A stretch of DNA of 64,000 nucleotides from Pantoea conspicua (GTDB taxonomy: Bacteria; Pseudomonadota; Gammaproteobacteria; Enterobacterales; Enterobacteriaceae): positions 97,659 through 161,658 of the forward strand of contig NZ_MLFN01000004.1 in assembly GCF_002095315.1 (NCBI RefSeq). Direction: 5' to 3'. Position 1 is the first letter of the stretch. Each line of letters starts with the position of its first letter. The notes under the pieces are model-generated. The model was given only the letters and a program-made list of their open reading frames with translations. It made no database searches and was not told where the DNA came from. Positions 45,296 to 53,100 of this stretch are shown here, piece by piece. The translations under genes were made by a program, and so were the position numbers.

Positions 45296-46435
45296 ATGAA
45301 AAAGTCTTTGTCGTACCTTGTTTTGTGGTCCCTTTCTGCCAGCTGTGTTGCCGCCGATCTCACCTCACAGCAGGTCACTTCCCTGGTTAAAGCCGCAATC
45401 GAGCCGCTGATGGAACAGCAGGAGATCCCCGGTATGTCAGTCGCGGTGCTGTATAAAGGCCGCACCCAGTTCATCAACGCCGGTGTGGCTGATCTGGCGT
45501 CCGGACGCAGAGTCACCGAAAACACCCTGTTTGAACTGGGATCGGTGAGTAAAACCTTTACCGGCGTGCTGGCCGGGGTGATGATCCGTAATCGCGACAT
45601 CGCGCTCAACGATCCGGTACAGAAATACTGGCCGCAACTGACCGGCGAGCAATGGCGTCACATCCGGATGCTGCATCTGGCGACCTACACGGCGGGCGGT
45701 CTGCCGCTGCAGTTGCCGGATACGGTGACCGATCAGGCCTCGCTGCTTAACTATTATCAACAGTGGCAACCGCAGGCCGCGCCGGGTACGCTGCGTCACT
45801 ACTCCAATGCCAGTATCGGTCTGTTTGGTGCGCTGATGGTTAAGGGCGATTACGAGCAGGCGATGCAAAAAAATGTCTTTCAGCCGCTGCGGCTGACCCG
45901 CACCTATATTACCGTGCCACCTTCAATGATGCTGAACTACGCCTGGGGTTATAAAAACGGGCAGCCGGTGCGGGTGTCGCCGGGCATGCTGGACGCAGAG
46001 GCTTACGGAATAAAATCGACCGCCCGCGATATGCTGACCTTTATGCAGGCGAATGCCGATCCTAATCGGCTCTCTTCGGGGAATACGGTGTTGCGTAACG
46101 CCATTCGTACCGCGCAGTCGCGCTATTTCAGCGTGCGCAGTTTCTATCAGGGACTGGGCTGGGAGATCTACGACTGGCCGGTGAGCGGCGCCACGGTGAT
46201 CGCTGACAGTGAAAACGGCATCGCGTTGCAACCCCAGCCCGCGACGCAACTGAAGCCCGTCGTGCCTTCTCAAAGTGCCAGTTGGGTGCATAAAACCGGT
46301 TCCACCAACGGTTTTGGCGCTTACATCGCGTTTATTCCCGACAGGAACACCGGCATTGTGATGCTCGCCAACAAGAACTACCCTAATCCGCTGCGGATAA
46401 AAACAGCCTGGCAAATTCTTGAGGCGTTGCAGTAA
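45296..46435 (+). CDS. ampC: Class C beta-lactamase AmpC
   Basis: AmpC hydrolyses penicillins and cephalosporins in the periplasm. The 379-residue precursor has a signal peptide ending SCVAA-D. All class C motifs are intact: SVSK (catalytic Ser83, Lys86), YSN (169-171) and KTG (333-335 in HKTGST). Length and motif spacing are normal. No ampR lies next to it, unlike inducible loci, so control is probably constitutive or through another route, as in E. coli. There is no good Shine-Dalgarno sequence before the ATG (weak AATCGCC). Confidence 0.93.
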   Translation: MKKSLSYLVLWSLSASCVAADLTSQQVTSLVKAAIEPLMEQQEIPGMSVAVLYKGRTQFINAGVADLASGRRVTENTLFELGSVSKTFTGVLAGVMIRNRDIALNDPVQKYWPQLTGEQWRHIRMLHLATYTAGGLPLQLPDTVTDQASLLNYYQQWQPQAAPGTLRHYSNASIGLFGALMVKGDYEQAMQKNVFQPLRLTRTYITVPPSMMLNYAWGYKNGQPVRVSPGMLDAEAYGIKSTARDMLTFMQANADPNRLSSGNTVLRNAIRTAQSRYFSVRSFYQGLGWEIYDWPVSGATVIADSENGIALQPQPATQLKPVVPSQSASWVHKTGSTNGFGAYIAFIPDRNTGIVMLANKNYPNPLRIKTAWQILEALQ

Positions 46436-46436
46436 T

Positions 46437-46460
46437 CGCCAGCGTCAGTGTCCGCTGGCG
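46437..46460 (+). terminator. Hairpin after ampC
   Basis: CGCCAGCG (46437-46444) pairs with CGCTGGCG (46453-46460), starting two bases after the stop codon. CGCTGGC can also pair with GCCAGCG at 46475-46481. There is no T run. It is an attenuator or terminator candidate. Confidence 0.45.
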
Positions 46461-46470
46461 GTCCCCTGTT

Positions 46471-46653
46471 ATGGCCAGCGGGAGGCGCGAACGTATCGCC
46501 AAAGCGCGCCAGCTGATGGAGCAGGGGGTGGATAACGGCAAGCCGCGGGCGGATCGGTGCGGATTTGCCAGCAGCGACGTAATGCGCCGCACCTTTGTGC
46601 GCGTCACCGGCTTGACGCCAACACTCTATCGCCGACTGGTACGTCAGGCGTAA
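46471..46653 (+). pseudogene. Remnant of an AraC-family (GlxA/FtrA-type) regulator, C-terminal end only
   Basis: About 60 codons read RERIAKARQLMEQG, then ADRCGFASSDVMRRTFVRVT and GLTPTLYRRLV. This is the second helix-turn-helix half of an AraC DNA-binding domain, as found at the C-terminus of GlxA/FtrA-like regulators. The effector domain and first helix-turn-helix are absent: the sequence begins right after ampC. There is no convincing ribosome site for the ATG at 46471. It is most simply the decayed tail of a deleted gene. Confidence 0.65.
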
Positions 46654-46667
46654 AGCTGGCGCGCCTT

Positions 46668-46700
46668 GTTCATTTGCGCTAAAATTAAAATCAAATGAAC
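46668..46700. promoter_or_regulatory. Inverted-repeat operator of the Xre/RES module
   Basis: GTTCATTTG (46668-46676) and CAAATGAAC (46692-46700) form a perfect 9-bp dyad with a 15-bp AT-rich spacer that contains TAAAAT-like -10 elements. It ends 13 bases before the antitoxin ATG, as expected for autorepression by a toxin-antitoxin complex. Confidence 0.75.
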
Positions 46701-46713
46701 AGAGGGTTGTGTT

Positions 46714-47166
46714 ATGTCAATTGCCATTTATACGCCTGCCAGCAGTGGCCGTAACAGCTCGTTGCTGCATGCGCTGAACCTGCCGGAAACCCTGCCGGAT
46801 GCGCATCAGCGGATTGCCGTCGGTTTCAGCAGCGGGGTACTTAAACGCACCGCGTCGCTATCCGCATTTGATGAAGCCTGGCTGTGCCGCCTGGCGGGCA
46901 TCGATCGCAGTACCTATAACCGCAAAGTCAAAGATCCTCAGCAGACTTTTTCGCCCGATCAAAGCGGACGGATTTATATGCTGATCCGTGTGCTCTCTGC
47001 CGCCAGCACGCTGTTGCGTGACGATCCGGCACGGCTGGTACAGTGGCTGGAAACCCCCGCTAAAGCGCTGGGCGGCAAAAAGCCGGCAGAGATGACCACT
47101 ACCGTTGCCGGCGCGGAAGCAGTACTGAATCTTATTGGTCAGCTTGAACATGGCGTCATCACCTGA
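46714..47166 (+). CDS. Xre/MbcA/ParS-type antitoxin
   Basis: This 150-residue protein has an N-terminal Xre-like helix-turn-helix (about 45-85, FDEAWLCRLAGIDRSTYNRK) and a C-terminal DUF2384 toxin-binding domain (LVQWLETPAKALGGKKPAEM, about 108-127). It should neutralise the RES toxin encoded next and repress its own promoter through the inverted repeat upstream. The stop and toxin start overlap as TGATG, giving coupled translation. AGAGGG precedes the ATG. Confidence 0.88.
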   Translation: MSIAIYTPASSGRNSSLLHALNLPETLPDAHQRIAVGFSSGVLKRTASLSAFDEAWLCRLAGIDRSTYNRKVKDPQQTFSPDQSGRIYMLIRVLSAASTLLRDDPARLVQWLETPAKALGGKKPAEMTTTVAGAEAVLNLIGQLEHGVIT

Positions 47167-47639
47167 TGGCGTCGGTGCATTTTTACCGGCTGGTAAAAAG
47201 CGAATATGCGATGACCGCCTTTGATGGTTTTGGTGCCCGCACCTACGGCGGACGCTGGAATTCAGTGGGTACCGGCTGTGTTTATCTGGGTTCCAGCCGG
47301 GCGCTGTGCGTGCTGGAAGCGCTGGTGCATCTCACTATTCAGGATCTGGCGCAGGACTATTCGATGCTGTCGATCAGCGTGCCTGACTCGCTGATCGCCG
47401 AACTGTCGCTGGCGGCACTTCCCGCCGACTGGCAGGCCGATCCCGCACCGCAATCGACCCGGGAGATTGGCGATGGCTGGCTTGCCAGCCAGGATCACGG
47501 CCTGATACTGAAAGTCCCGAGCACCCTGACCGGGGAGTGGAATGCGTTGTTGAATCCTGCCCACCCGGCCGCGGCGACGATTATCAGCAAGGTAGTGGTC
47601 GAGCCTTTTTTCTTTGACCCGCGCTTCAGGCTGCAATAG
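47166..47639 (+). CDS. RES-domain toxin (NAD+-targeting)
   Basis: This 157-residue protein has the RES fold of toxins that degrade or transfer NAD+, such as MbcT and ParT. The diagnostic elements are FYRLVKSEYA, the ARTYGGRWNSVGTGCVYLGS segment (Arg, Gly-Gly-Arg-Trp-Asn, Tyr), SRALCVLEALVHL with the active-site Glu, and the terminal NPAHP-W-like NPAHPAAATI and DPRF. It forms a type II toxin-antitoxin pair with the Xre protein. All key residues look intact, so it should be active. Confidence 0.88.
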   Translation: MASVHFYRLVKSEYAMTAFDGFGARTYGGRWNSVGTGCVYLGSSRALCVLEALVHLTIQDLAQDYSMLSISVPDSLIAELSLAALPADWQADPAPQSTREIGDGWLASQDHGLILKVPSTLTGEWNALLNPAHPAAATIISKVVVEPFFFDPRFRLQ

Positions 47640-47663
47640 TGCCCGATCGGCCAGGCGGACGCC

Positions 47664-49487
47664 TCAGCGCGCGGCTCTGGATTCTGAAATGGCCTGTGCC
47701 GCACAGATCAGCGCCAGATGGCTCAGCCCCTGCGGCATATTTCCGCGCCAGCTCTGGCTGCGAACATCAAACATCTCATTGAAAATGTCGACGTTGCCAT
47801 GCCGGTCAAGCGTGGCGAGGATCTGCTGCATTGCCTGGTCGGCCTGCTCAATGTTTCCCATCTCGGCCCAGGCCTCTGCCAGCCAGAAAGCACAGGCGAG
47901 AAAAGTGCTCTCTTCCTGGTCGACGCCGCTATAGCGATAGAGCATGGCGCTGTCATTGCCCAGTTCATGATGGATCGCGTGGTAGGTTGAAAGCATCCGC
48001 TGCGGATTAACCGCGTTGCCGTAGCTGTGCACCAGCGCCAGTGAGGCATCGAGGCGATCCTCACTGCCGACGTAAAACAGGTAAGCCTGTTTCTGTTCTG
48101 ACCAGCAGTGCGTCTCAATCCAGTCCCGAATCCGATCGCGCTCCCGCTGCCAGCGGCCCAGCCAGGTGGGTTCGATATGCTGGTTTTCGGCCAGCGCAAC
48201 CGCCCGATCCAGCGCCATCCAGCACGCCATTTTGGAGTGGGTATAGTGCTGCAACTCCGGCAACTCCCAGATGCCACAATCCTTTTGCCGCCAGTGATCG
48301 GCACAGCAGTTCGCCAGCTCGCCCAGCATCCGCGAGGTGGTGATATCCAGCACGTGTCCCGCTTCGATAAACAGTTGCGCGGTTGCCAGCATGTCGCCAT
48401 ACATGCTGAGCTGCACCTGATCGCGGGCGTTATTGCCGACCCGTACCGGCTGTGAATCCTGATAGCCGCTTAACGGCGGAAAGCGTTCTTCCGGCACTTC
48501 ATCGCCATTCAGGGCATAGCAGGCACGCAGCCTGACGCCGTGACGCAGGATAGTCTGCGACAACCACGAAAAGGCCGCTTTACAGTCCTCCAGCGCGCCG
48601 AGATAAACGAAGGCTTTAATGATCAGACAGGCGTCACGCACCCAGGCGTAGCGATAATCGTAATTCTTCTCGCCGCCGATGCCTTCCGGCAATGAGGTGG
48701 TGGCTGCGGCCGCCAGCGCACCGGTGGGGGAGTACCAGAGAAATTTGAGTGACAGAGCAGAGCGCTTCACCAGTGCCGGGTAGCTGCCGTCATAGCTCAG
48801 GCTCTCCACCCAGCTGGTCCAGCCGGTGTGGCTGGTTTCGATCCGTTGATCGATGGCGGATAGCTCAGGGACAGCCAGCGGCTCATTCTCGGTGATCAAC
48901 AGGGCGCAGAGTGAGCGCGAGCCGGCCGAGGTCCGCAGCGTGGCGCAGACCTGCTCATCATCCAGCAGGGTAATGCGGATATCATCGCTGGTACGGAACA
49001 TCGCCATGACGTCGGCAATGTGAAACACCTTGCCTTTCTCCGTGTCGGCAATCCACGGCGAACGGGTTTCCGCCGCGGTGCCGAATCGCAGCCTGATCTC
49101 CAGCTCAACGTCGCCGCTCACGCCTTCAATCCGGCGGGCCAGTTCGCCCCACGGCAGCCGTCCTGCCAGCGTACTGTTGATCGATTCGGTCAGCAGCACC
49201 GTGCCGCTGTCGGTCTCAAACCGGGTTTCCAGCACATTGCTGTTATCGCGATAACGGCGCGTCACCCGGTAGGGTTCGCGCGGCACGATTTGAAAGTAGC
49301 CGCCGACACCGGCATCCAGCAGACGGTCAAACAGCGGTTTTGCGTCGAGGTTCGGGGCGCACCACCAGTCAATCGAGCCATCCGGCGCAATCAGCGCTAC
49401 TGAACGCCCTTCACCAATGGCGGCATAATCACCCAACCCCGCGAAACCATTATCCCGGGACGGCTGCTGGAAAATCTGGTTCTCCAT
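47664..49487 (-). CDS. Glycoside hydrolase family 15 protein
   Basis: The 607-residue cytoplasmic protein has the bacterial GH15 layout: an N-terminal beta-sandwich (LIAPDGSIDWWCAPNLDAKP at about 26-45) and an (alpha/alpha)6 barrel. The barrel contains KNYDYRYAWVRDACL, the general acid in GIWELPE and the general base in QEESTFLACAFWLAEAW. Family members cleave alpha-1,4-glucans or trehalose. The ATG at 49487 has GGAAG nearby; the frame extends much further upstream without conserved sequence. It is close to an SDR gene on the same strand (91 bp). The substrate is undetermined. Confidence 0.85.
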   Translation of the reverse strand: MENQIFQQPSRDNGFAGLGDYAAIGEGRSVALIAPDGSIDWWCAPNLDAKPLFDRLLDAGVGGYFQIVPREPYRVTRRYRDNSNVLETRFETDSGTVLLTESINSTLAGRLPWGELARRIEGVSGDVELEIRLRFGTAAETRSPWIADTEKGKVFHIADVMAMFRTSDDIRITLLDDEQVCATLRTSAGSRSLCALLITENEPLAVPELSAIDQRIETSHTGWTSWVESLSYDGSYPALVKRSALSLKFLWYSPTGALAAAATTSLPEGIGGEKNYDYRYAWVRDACLIIKAFVYLGALEDCKAAFSWLSQTILRHGVRLRACYALNGDEVPEERFPPLSGYQDSQPVRVGNNARDQVQLSMYGDMLATAQLFIEAGHVLDITTSRMLGELANCCADHWRQKDCGIWELPELQHYTHSKMACWMALDRAVALAENQHIEPTWLGRWQRERDRIRDWIETHCWSEQKQAYLFYVGSEDRLDASLALVHSYGNAVNPQRMLSTYHAIHHELGNDSAMLYRYSGVDQEESTFLACAFWLAEAWAEMGNIEQADQAMQQILATLDRHGNVDIFNEMFDVRSQSWRGNMPQGLSHLALICAAQAISESRAAR

Positions 49488-49578
49488 GGTTTTCTTCCTT
49501 GTTTCACTGTGATGACTAAGACAACAGGCGAAGGCAGGACAAAAAAGTGGCCGCATTATGCGGCCACCGTGGACGGGT

Positions 49579-50472
49579 TTACAGGGTGCCGGTGCCGCCA
49601 TCTGAGCACCAGACCTGGCCGGAGGAGTAGCTGCTCTCCGTCGAGGCCAGCGTGACGTAGAGCGGGGCGATTTCAACCGGTTGACCCGGACGGCCCATCG
49701 GTGAATCGGCACCAAACTGCTTCACTTTTTCCTGTGGCTGACCGCCGCTGGATTGCAGCACGGTCCAGTACGGCCCAGGCGCTACCGCATTCACCCGGAT
49801 ACCCTCGCCGCCCAGCTGCTTCGCCAGGGATTTGGTAAAGGCGACGATGGCCGCTTTGGTCTGGGCATAATCCAGCAGAATATCGCTGGGTTTAAAGGCC
49901 TGTACTGACGAGGTATTAATAATTGACGCACCGCGTGGCAAATATTCCAGTGCCGCTTTGGTGATCCAGAACATCGCATAAACGTTAGTTTTAAACGTCG
50001 CGTCGAAATCTTCCGTACTCAGGGTACGAATGGACTCATTAAACTGCTGGCGTCCAGCGTTATTGACCAGAATATCCAGACCACCTAATTTATCTGCCGC
50101 CTCTTTTACCAGCTGCTGACAAAATTCTTCAGAGCGAATATCACCCGGAATAGCGAAAACCTTACGGCCTTCCGCTTCGATTAATTTAATCACGTCGTCG
50201 GCGTCGGGCTGTTCTTCAGGCAGATAGTTAATCACCACATCTGCGCCTTCGCGAGCATAGGCAATCGCTACGGCACGACCAATACCCGAGTCACCCCCGG
50301 TAATCAGTGCCTTACGGCCAGTCAGGCGGCCAGTGCCGCGGTAGCTGGTTTCACCGTGGTCGGGAAACGGAATCATTTTGCTGACTAAGCCTGGCGCCTG
50401 TTGCGGTTGTTCCTCAAAAGGAGGCTTAGGAAATTGATCGAGATCGAGCGTCTTGTTCGTTGGTGTCGTCAT
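49579..50472 (-). CDS. YghA-like short-chain dehydrogenase/reductase
   Basis: This 297-residue SDR of the extended YghA/general-stress type has a Pro-rich N-terminal arm (DQFPKPPFEEQPQQAPG), cofactor motif TGGDSGIGRAVAIAYAREGA (about 57-76), NNAG, Ser in NTSSVQAF, and catalytic DYAQTKA (Tyr-x3-Lys). The ATG at 50472 is chosen because AAGGAG lies seven bases before it. A perfect CRP site lies 49-64 bases upstream. The natural substrate is unknown; E. coli YghA reduces aldehydes and ketones with NADP(H). Confidence 0.85.
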   Translation of the reverse strand: MTTPTNKTLDLDQFPKPPFEEQPQQAPGLVSKMIPFPDHGETSYRGTGRLTGRKALITGGDSGIGRAVAIAYAREGADVVINYLPEEQPDADDVIKLIEAEGRKVFAIPGDIRSEEFCQQLVKEAADKLGGLDILVNNAGRQQFNESIRTLSTEDFDATFKTNVYAMFWITKAALEYLPRGASIINTSSVQAFKPSDILLDYAQTKAAIVAFTKSLAKQLGGEGIRVNAVAPGPYWTVLQSSGGQPQEKVKQFGADSPMGRPGQPVEIAPLYVTLASTESSYSSGQVWCSDGGTGTL

Positions 50473-50520
50473 TGTAAGCTCCTTGTACATCATTATCTGA
50501 GTGATTAAGCCTGGCACAAA

Positions 50521-50536
50521 TGTGATATTTGTCACA
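50521..50536. promoter_or_regulatory. Perfect CRP site upstream of the SDR gene
   Basis: TGTGA-TATTTG-TCACA matches all ten conserved CRP positions. It lies 49-64 bases upstream of the SDR start codon, a position suited to activation. Confidence 0.8.
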
Positions 50537-50732
50537 TCTGACTGCTTATTCATTGAGCAGTAAAGGTCAGGATGAATTAATAATGCTGATCAAGAATAGT
50601 CATAAAATCGCAGGCTGTGCTGCTGGATGGCGATATTTTGTGGAGAAAATGAGGGCTATTTAAAGCGAAGCGTGAAAGAGAGAAAGGGTTATTTTACCGG
50701 CGCTCAGGCACCGGCGATAATATTAAACGGGA

Positions 50733-51767
50733 TCAACCGCCGCGTACTGAACCCCGCCAGACTACGTCAGCCTGATATATACGCCGATCGCTTTGCTGTT
50801 CAGCTGCTGGTTGTAATTCATCCTGTTGCGCTTCGGTCTCCGTCAGCCAGCGGATAGCGTCACGGGCAAACTGTTCTACCGGCTGGGCGAAGGTGGTGAG
50901 GTTGTAGGATGACCAGCCAGACTGCGGAATATTGTCGTGGCCGACAATGCACAGATCTTCCGGGATGCGCAGGGCAAAGCGGTGGCGCGCCTCATCCATA
51001 AAGCCGCACGCCAGCAGGTCGGTGGCGCAGAACACCGCGTCAGGACGGACTTTGCGGGTCAGCAGCCGCTGCGCCATGATCTGACCGCTTTCATAGGAGG
51101 TCGAGCCAAAGTGTTCGACCTGGACCGGAACACCGGCTCTCTCTGCTGCTGCCAGAAAATCCCGCTCGCGTTTCAGCAGGCTCGGGGTACCGGCCAGCGA
51201 ATTGACAAATGCGATGCGCTGGCAGCCAGCCCGCACAAAGGCATTGACCGCCATCTCCGCCGCCGGGCGCGAGTCGAGATTGATACTCAGCGAGCCGGGC
51301 AGGGATTCATCGCGGTTAATCAGCACCAGATGCTGCCCATGTTTGTAGCAGAGCCGGGTGATGGCGCTGTCAGGCATGCCGGAAAGAATGATTGAGGCAT
51401 CGGCGCGAAAGTTGATCGCCTGCTGTAATGCGGCCGAGACCCGATCATCGGAGCGGTCGGTATTGATCAGCATCGCCACCTTTCCCGCTTCCTGCAGGTA
51501 TTGGGTCATCCCGCGGACCAGGCTGGCACGGTAGGGTGTATCCACTTCAGAGGCGATCAGGCAGACAATGCCACTGCGGTTGCGCACCAGACCGCGCGCC
51601 AGATGGTTAACGTGGTAGCCCAACTCTTCGGCGGCTTTCAATACCCGTGCCCGGGTAGCATCCGACACGCTGGCACCCGGCGTAAAGGTGCGTGATACCG
51701 CAGAGCGGGAAACGCCCGCCCGATCAGCGACATCCTGCGCACTGACCACCGCCTTCAGTTGATGCAT
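50733..51767 (-). CDS. LacI-family repressor of the Afu-like operon
   Basis: This 344-residue LacI/GalR regulator has helix-turn-helix SAQDVADRAGVSRSAVSRTF (residues 9-28), hinge AAEELGYHVNHLARGLV, and a periplasmic-binding-protein-like effector domain (from about 65). It is divergent from the ABC transporter operon that starts 218 bp away. Two similar operators lie in the spacer, one 46 bp from each start codon, so it likely represses both itself and the transporter. The inducer is probably the imported sugar phosphate or its product, which is an inference. Confidence 0.87.
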   Translation of the reverse strand: MHQLKAVVSAQDVADRAGVSRSAVSRTFTPGASVSDATRARVLKAAEELGYHVNHLARGLVRNRSGIVCLIASEVDTPYRASLVRGMTQYLQEAGKVAMLINTDRSDDRVSAALQQAINFRADASIILSGMPDSAITRLCYKHGQHLVLINRDESLPGSLSINLDSRPAAEMAVNAFVRAGCQRIAFVNSLAGTPSLLKRERDFLAAAERAGVPVQVEHFGSTSYESGQIMAQRLLTRKVRPDAVFCATDLLACGFMDEARHRFALRIPEDLCIVGHDNIPQSGWSSYNLTTFAQPVEQFARDAIRWLTETEAQQDELQPAAEQQSDRRIYQADVVWRGSVRGG

Positions 51768-51812
51768 GATTTTCTCCCGCGTTATGCATGATCCGCTCTG
51801 AGTCTGCCTGAA

Positions 51813-51830
51813 GTTGCAAGGCTGTGCAAA
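51813..51830. promoter_or_regulatory. LacI-type operator, regulator side
   Basis: GTTGCAAGGCTGTGCAAA matches 14 of 18 bases of the symmetric operator at 51922-51939. It lies 46 bp upstream of the lacI-family ATG, suggesting autorepression. Confidence 0.6.
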
Positions 51831-51868
51831 AGTAATCTCACCGATAGTGTTTCAAATTTGTGACAGCG

Positions 51869-51900
51869 CCTGTCAATTGCTTAACATGTTAATTGACAGG
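51869..51900. promoter_or_regulatory. 32-bp inverted repeat over the Afu-like promoter
   Basis: CCTGTCAATT (51869-51878) and AATTGACAGG (51891-51900) form a perfect 10-bp dyad around a 12-bp spacer. The right arm contains TTGACA (51893-51898), a consensus -35 box. TTACTA (51915-51920) is a possible -10. A regulator bound here would overlap the -35 element. Confidence 0.55.
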
Positions 51901-51921
51901 GCAGCAGGGCCGCCTTACTAC

Positions 51922-51939
51922 TTTGCACAGCAGTGCAAA
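51922..51939. promoter_or_regulatory. LacI-type operator, transporter side
   Basis: TTTGCAC-AGCA-GTGCAAA is a perfect 7-bp dyad with a four-base centre, directly after the likely -10 box and 46 bp before the binding-protein ATG. Its place at the transcription start fits repression. Confidence 0.7.
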
Positions 51940-51984
51940 ATAAAAGCGCGTTCAGGCGCTATCCTCGCCCTCAAGGAGAACACC

Positions 51985-53012
51985 ATGCGTTACTCATCTC
52001 TGTTCGCTGCGGTTATCGTCAGTTGTCCGGCCCTGCCGTTTGCGGCAGCCGCGGCTGGTAATCTCAATATGATCTGTTCGGCGGATGTGGTGGTCTGTGA
52101 GCAGATGACCCGCCTGTTCAGTCAGTCTCATCCTGATATCCATCTCAGCATGGTGCGGCTATCGGCCGGAGAAGCCTATGCGCGTATTCGCAGCGAGGCG
52201 CGTAATCCCCGTACCGATATCTGGTGGGCAGGCACCGGCGATCCGCATATGCAGGCGGCTGAAGAGGGATTGTCCCAGCCCTACAAATCGCCGCTGCTTG
52301 ACCAGCAGCAGGCGTGGTCGCAAAAAGTGGCGGAGATCTCCGGTTATCGCACCGTGGGCGTCTATGCCGGTGCGCTGGGCTGGGGTTACAACACTAAACT
52401 GCTGGCGGAGAAAAAGCTGAAGGAGCCCGCCTGCTGGGCCGATCTGCTCGATCCGGGCTTTAAAGGGGAAATCCAGATCGCCAATCCTAACTCCTCCGGC
52501 ACCGCTATAACACCCTGGCGACGCTGGTGCAGATCATGGGCGAAGACAAGGCCTTTGATTACCTGAAAAAACTCAACGCCAACGTTTCGCAATACACCAA
52601 ATCGGGTTCAGCACCGGTTAAATCGGCTGCTCGCGGTGAAACCACGCTCGGCATCGTCTTTATGCATGATGCGGTGGCGATGGAAGTGGATGGCTTCCCG
52701 ATTAAACCTGTCGCGCCCTGTGAAGGCACCGGTTATGAGATTGGGTCCATGTCGATCATCAAAGGCGCGCGTAATCTGGCGAACGCCAAAAGCTGGTACG
52801 ACTGGGCGCTGAGCGCTGAGGCGCAATCGCACATGAAAGAGGCGAAATCGTTCCAGCTGCCGTCGAACCGCAAGGCGGAGATCTCCGAGTATGCGCCGCG
52901 CTTTGAGAATATCAAACTGATCGATTATGACTTCAAAACCTACGGGGATTCGGCGAAACGCAAAGCGCTGCTCGGACGGTGGGATAAAGAGATCGGTGCC
53001 AGCGCCCGGTAA
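51985..53012 (+). pseudogene. AfuA-like periplasmic solute-binding protein, one-base frameshift near 52505
   Basis: The expected 342-residue protein has a signal peptide (to about FAAAAAG) and an AfuA/FbpA-type binding domain: LNMICSADVVVCEQMTRLFS, TDIWWAGTGDPHMQAAEEGL, FKGEIQIANPNSSGTA, SQYTKSGSAPVKSAARGETT and PCEGTGYEIGSMSIIKGARN. These match AfuA, a hexose-phosphate-binding protein once thought to bind iron. The frame breaks at ACCGCTATAAC. One more C after 52505 restores GTAYNTLATLVQIMGEDKAF. The rest of the operon is intact apart from the phosphatase gene. Confidence 0.85.
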
Positions 53013-53100
53013 CGCTGTTTTTCGTCCGGTGATGCGAAGCCGGACACCTGCAGAACCGCGGTGGCGCAAGCCTGGTGTCCGCATCAGATCGAGGTGATTC

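Noticed and set aside
47664..49715. Longer N-terminus for the GH15 protein
   Set aside because: The extra 76 codons upstream of 49487 are Arg/Pro-rich, lack a ribosome site and are not part of the family; the ATG at 49487 has GGAAG.
50627..50857. Short open frame downstream of the lacI-family gene
   Set aside because: It overlaps the 3' end of the regulator on the opposite strand, has biased composition of a shadow frame and no family resemblance.
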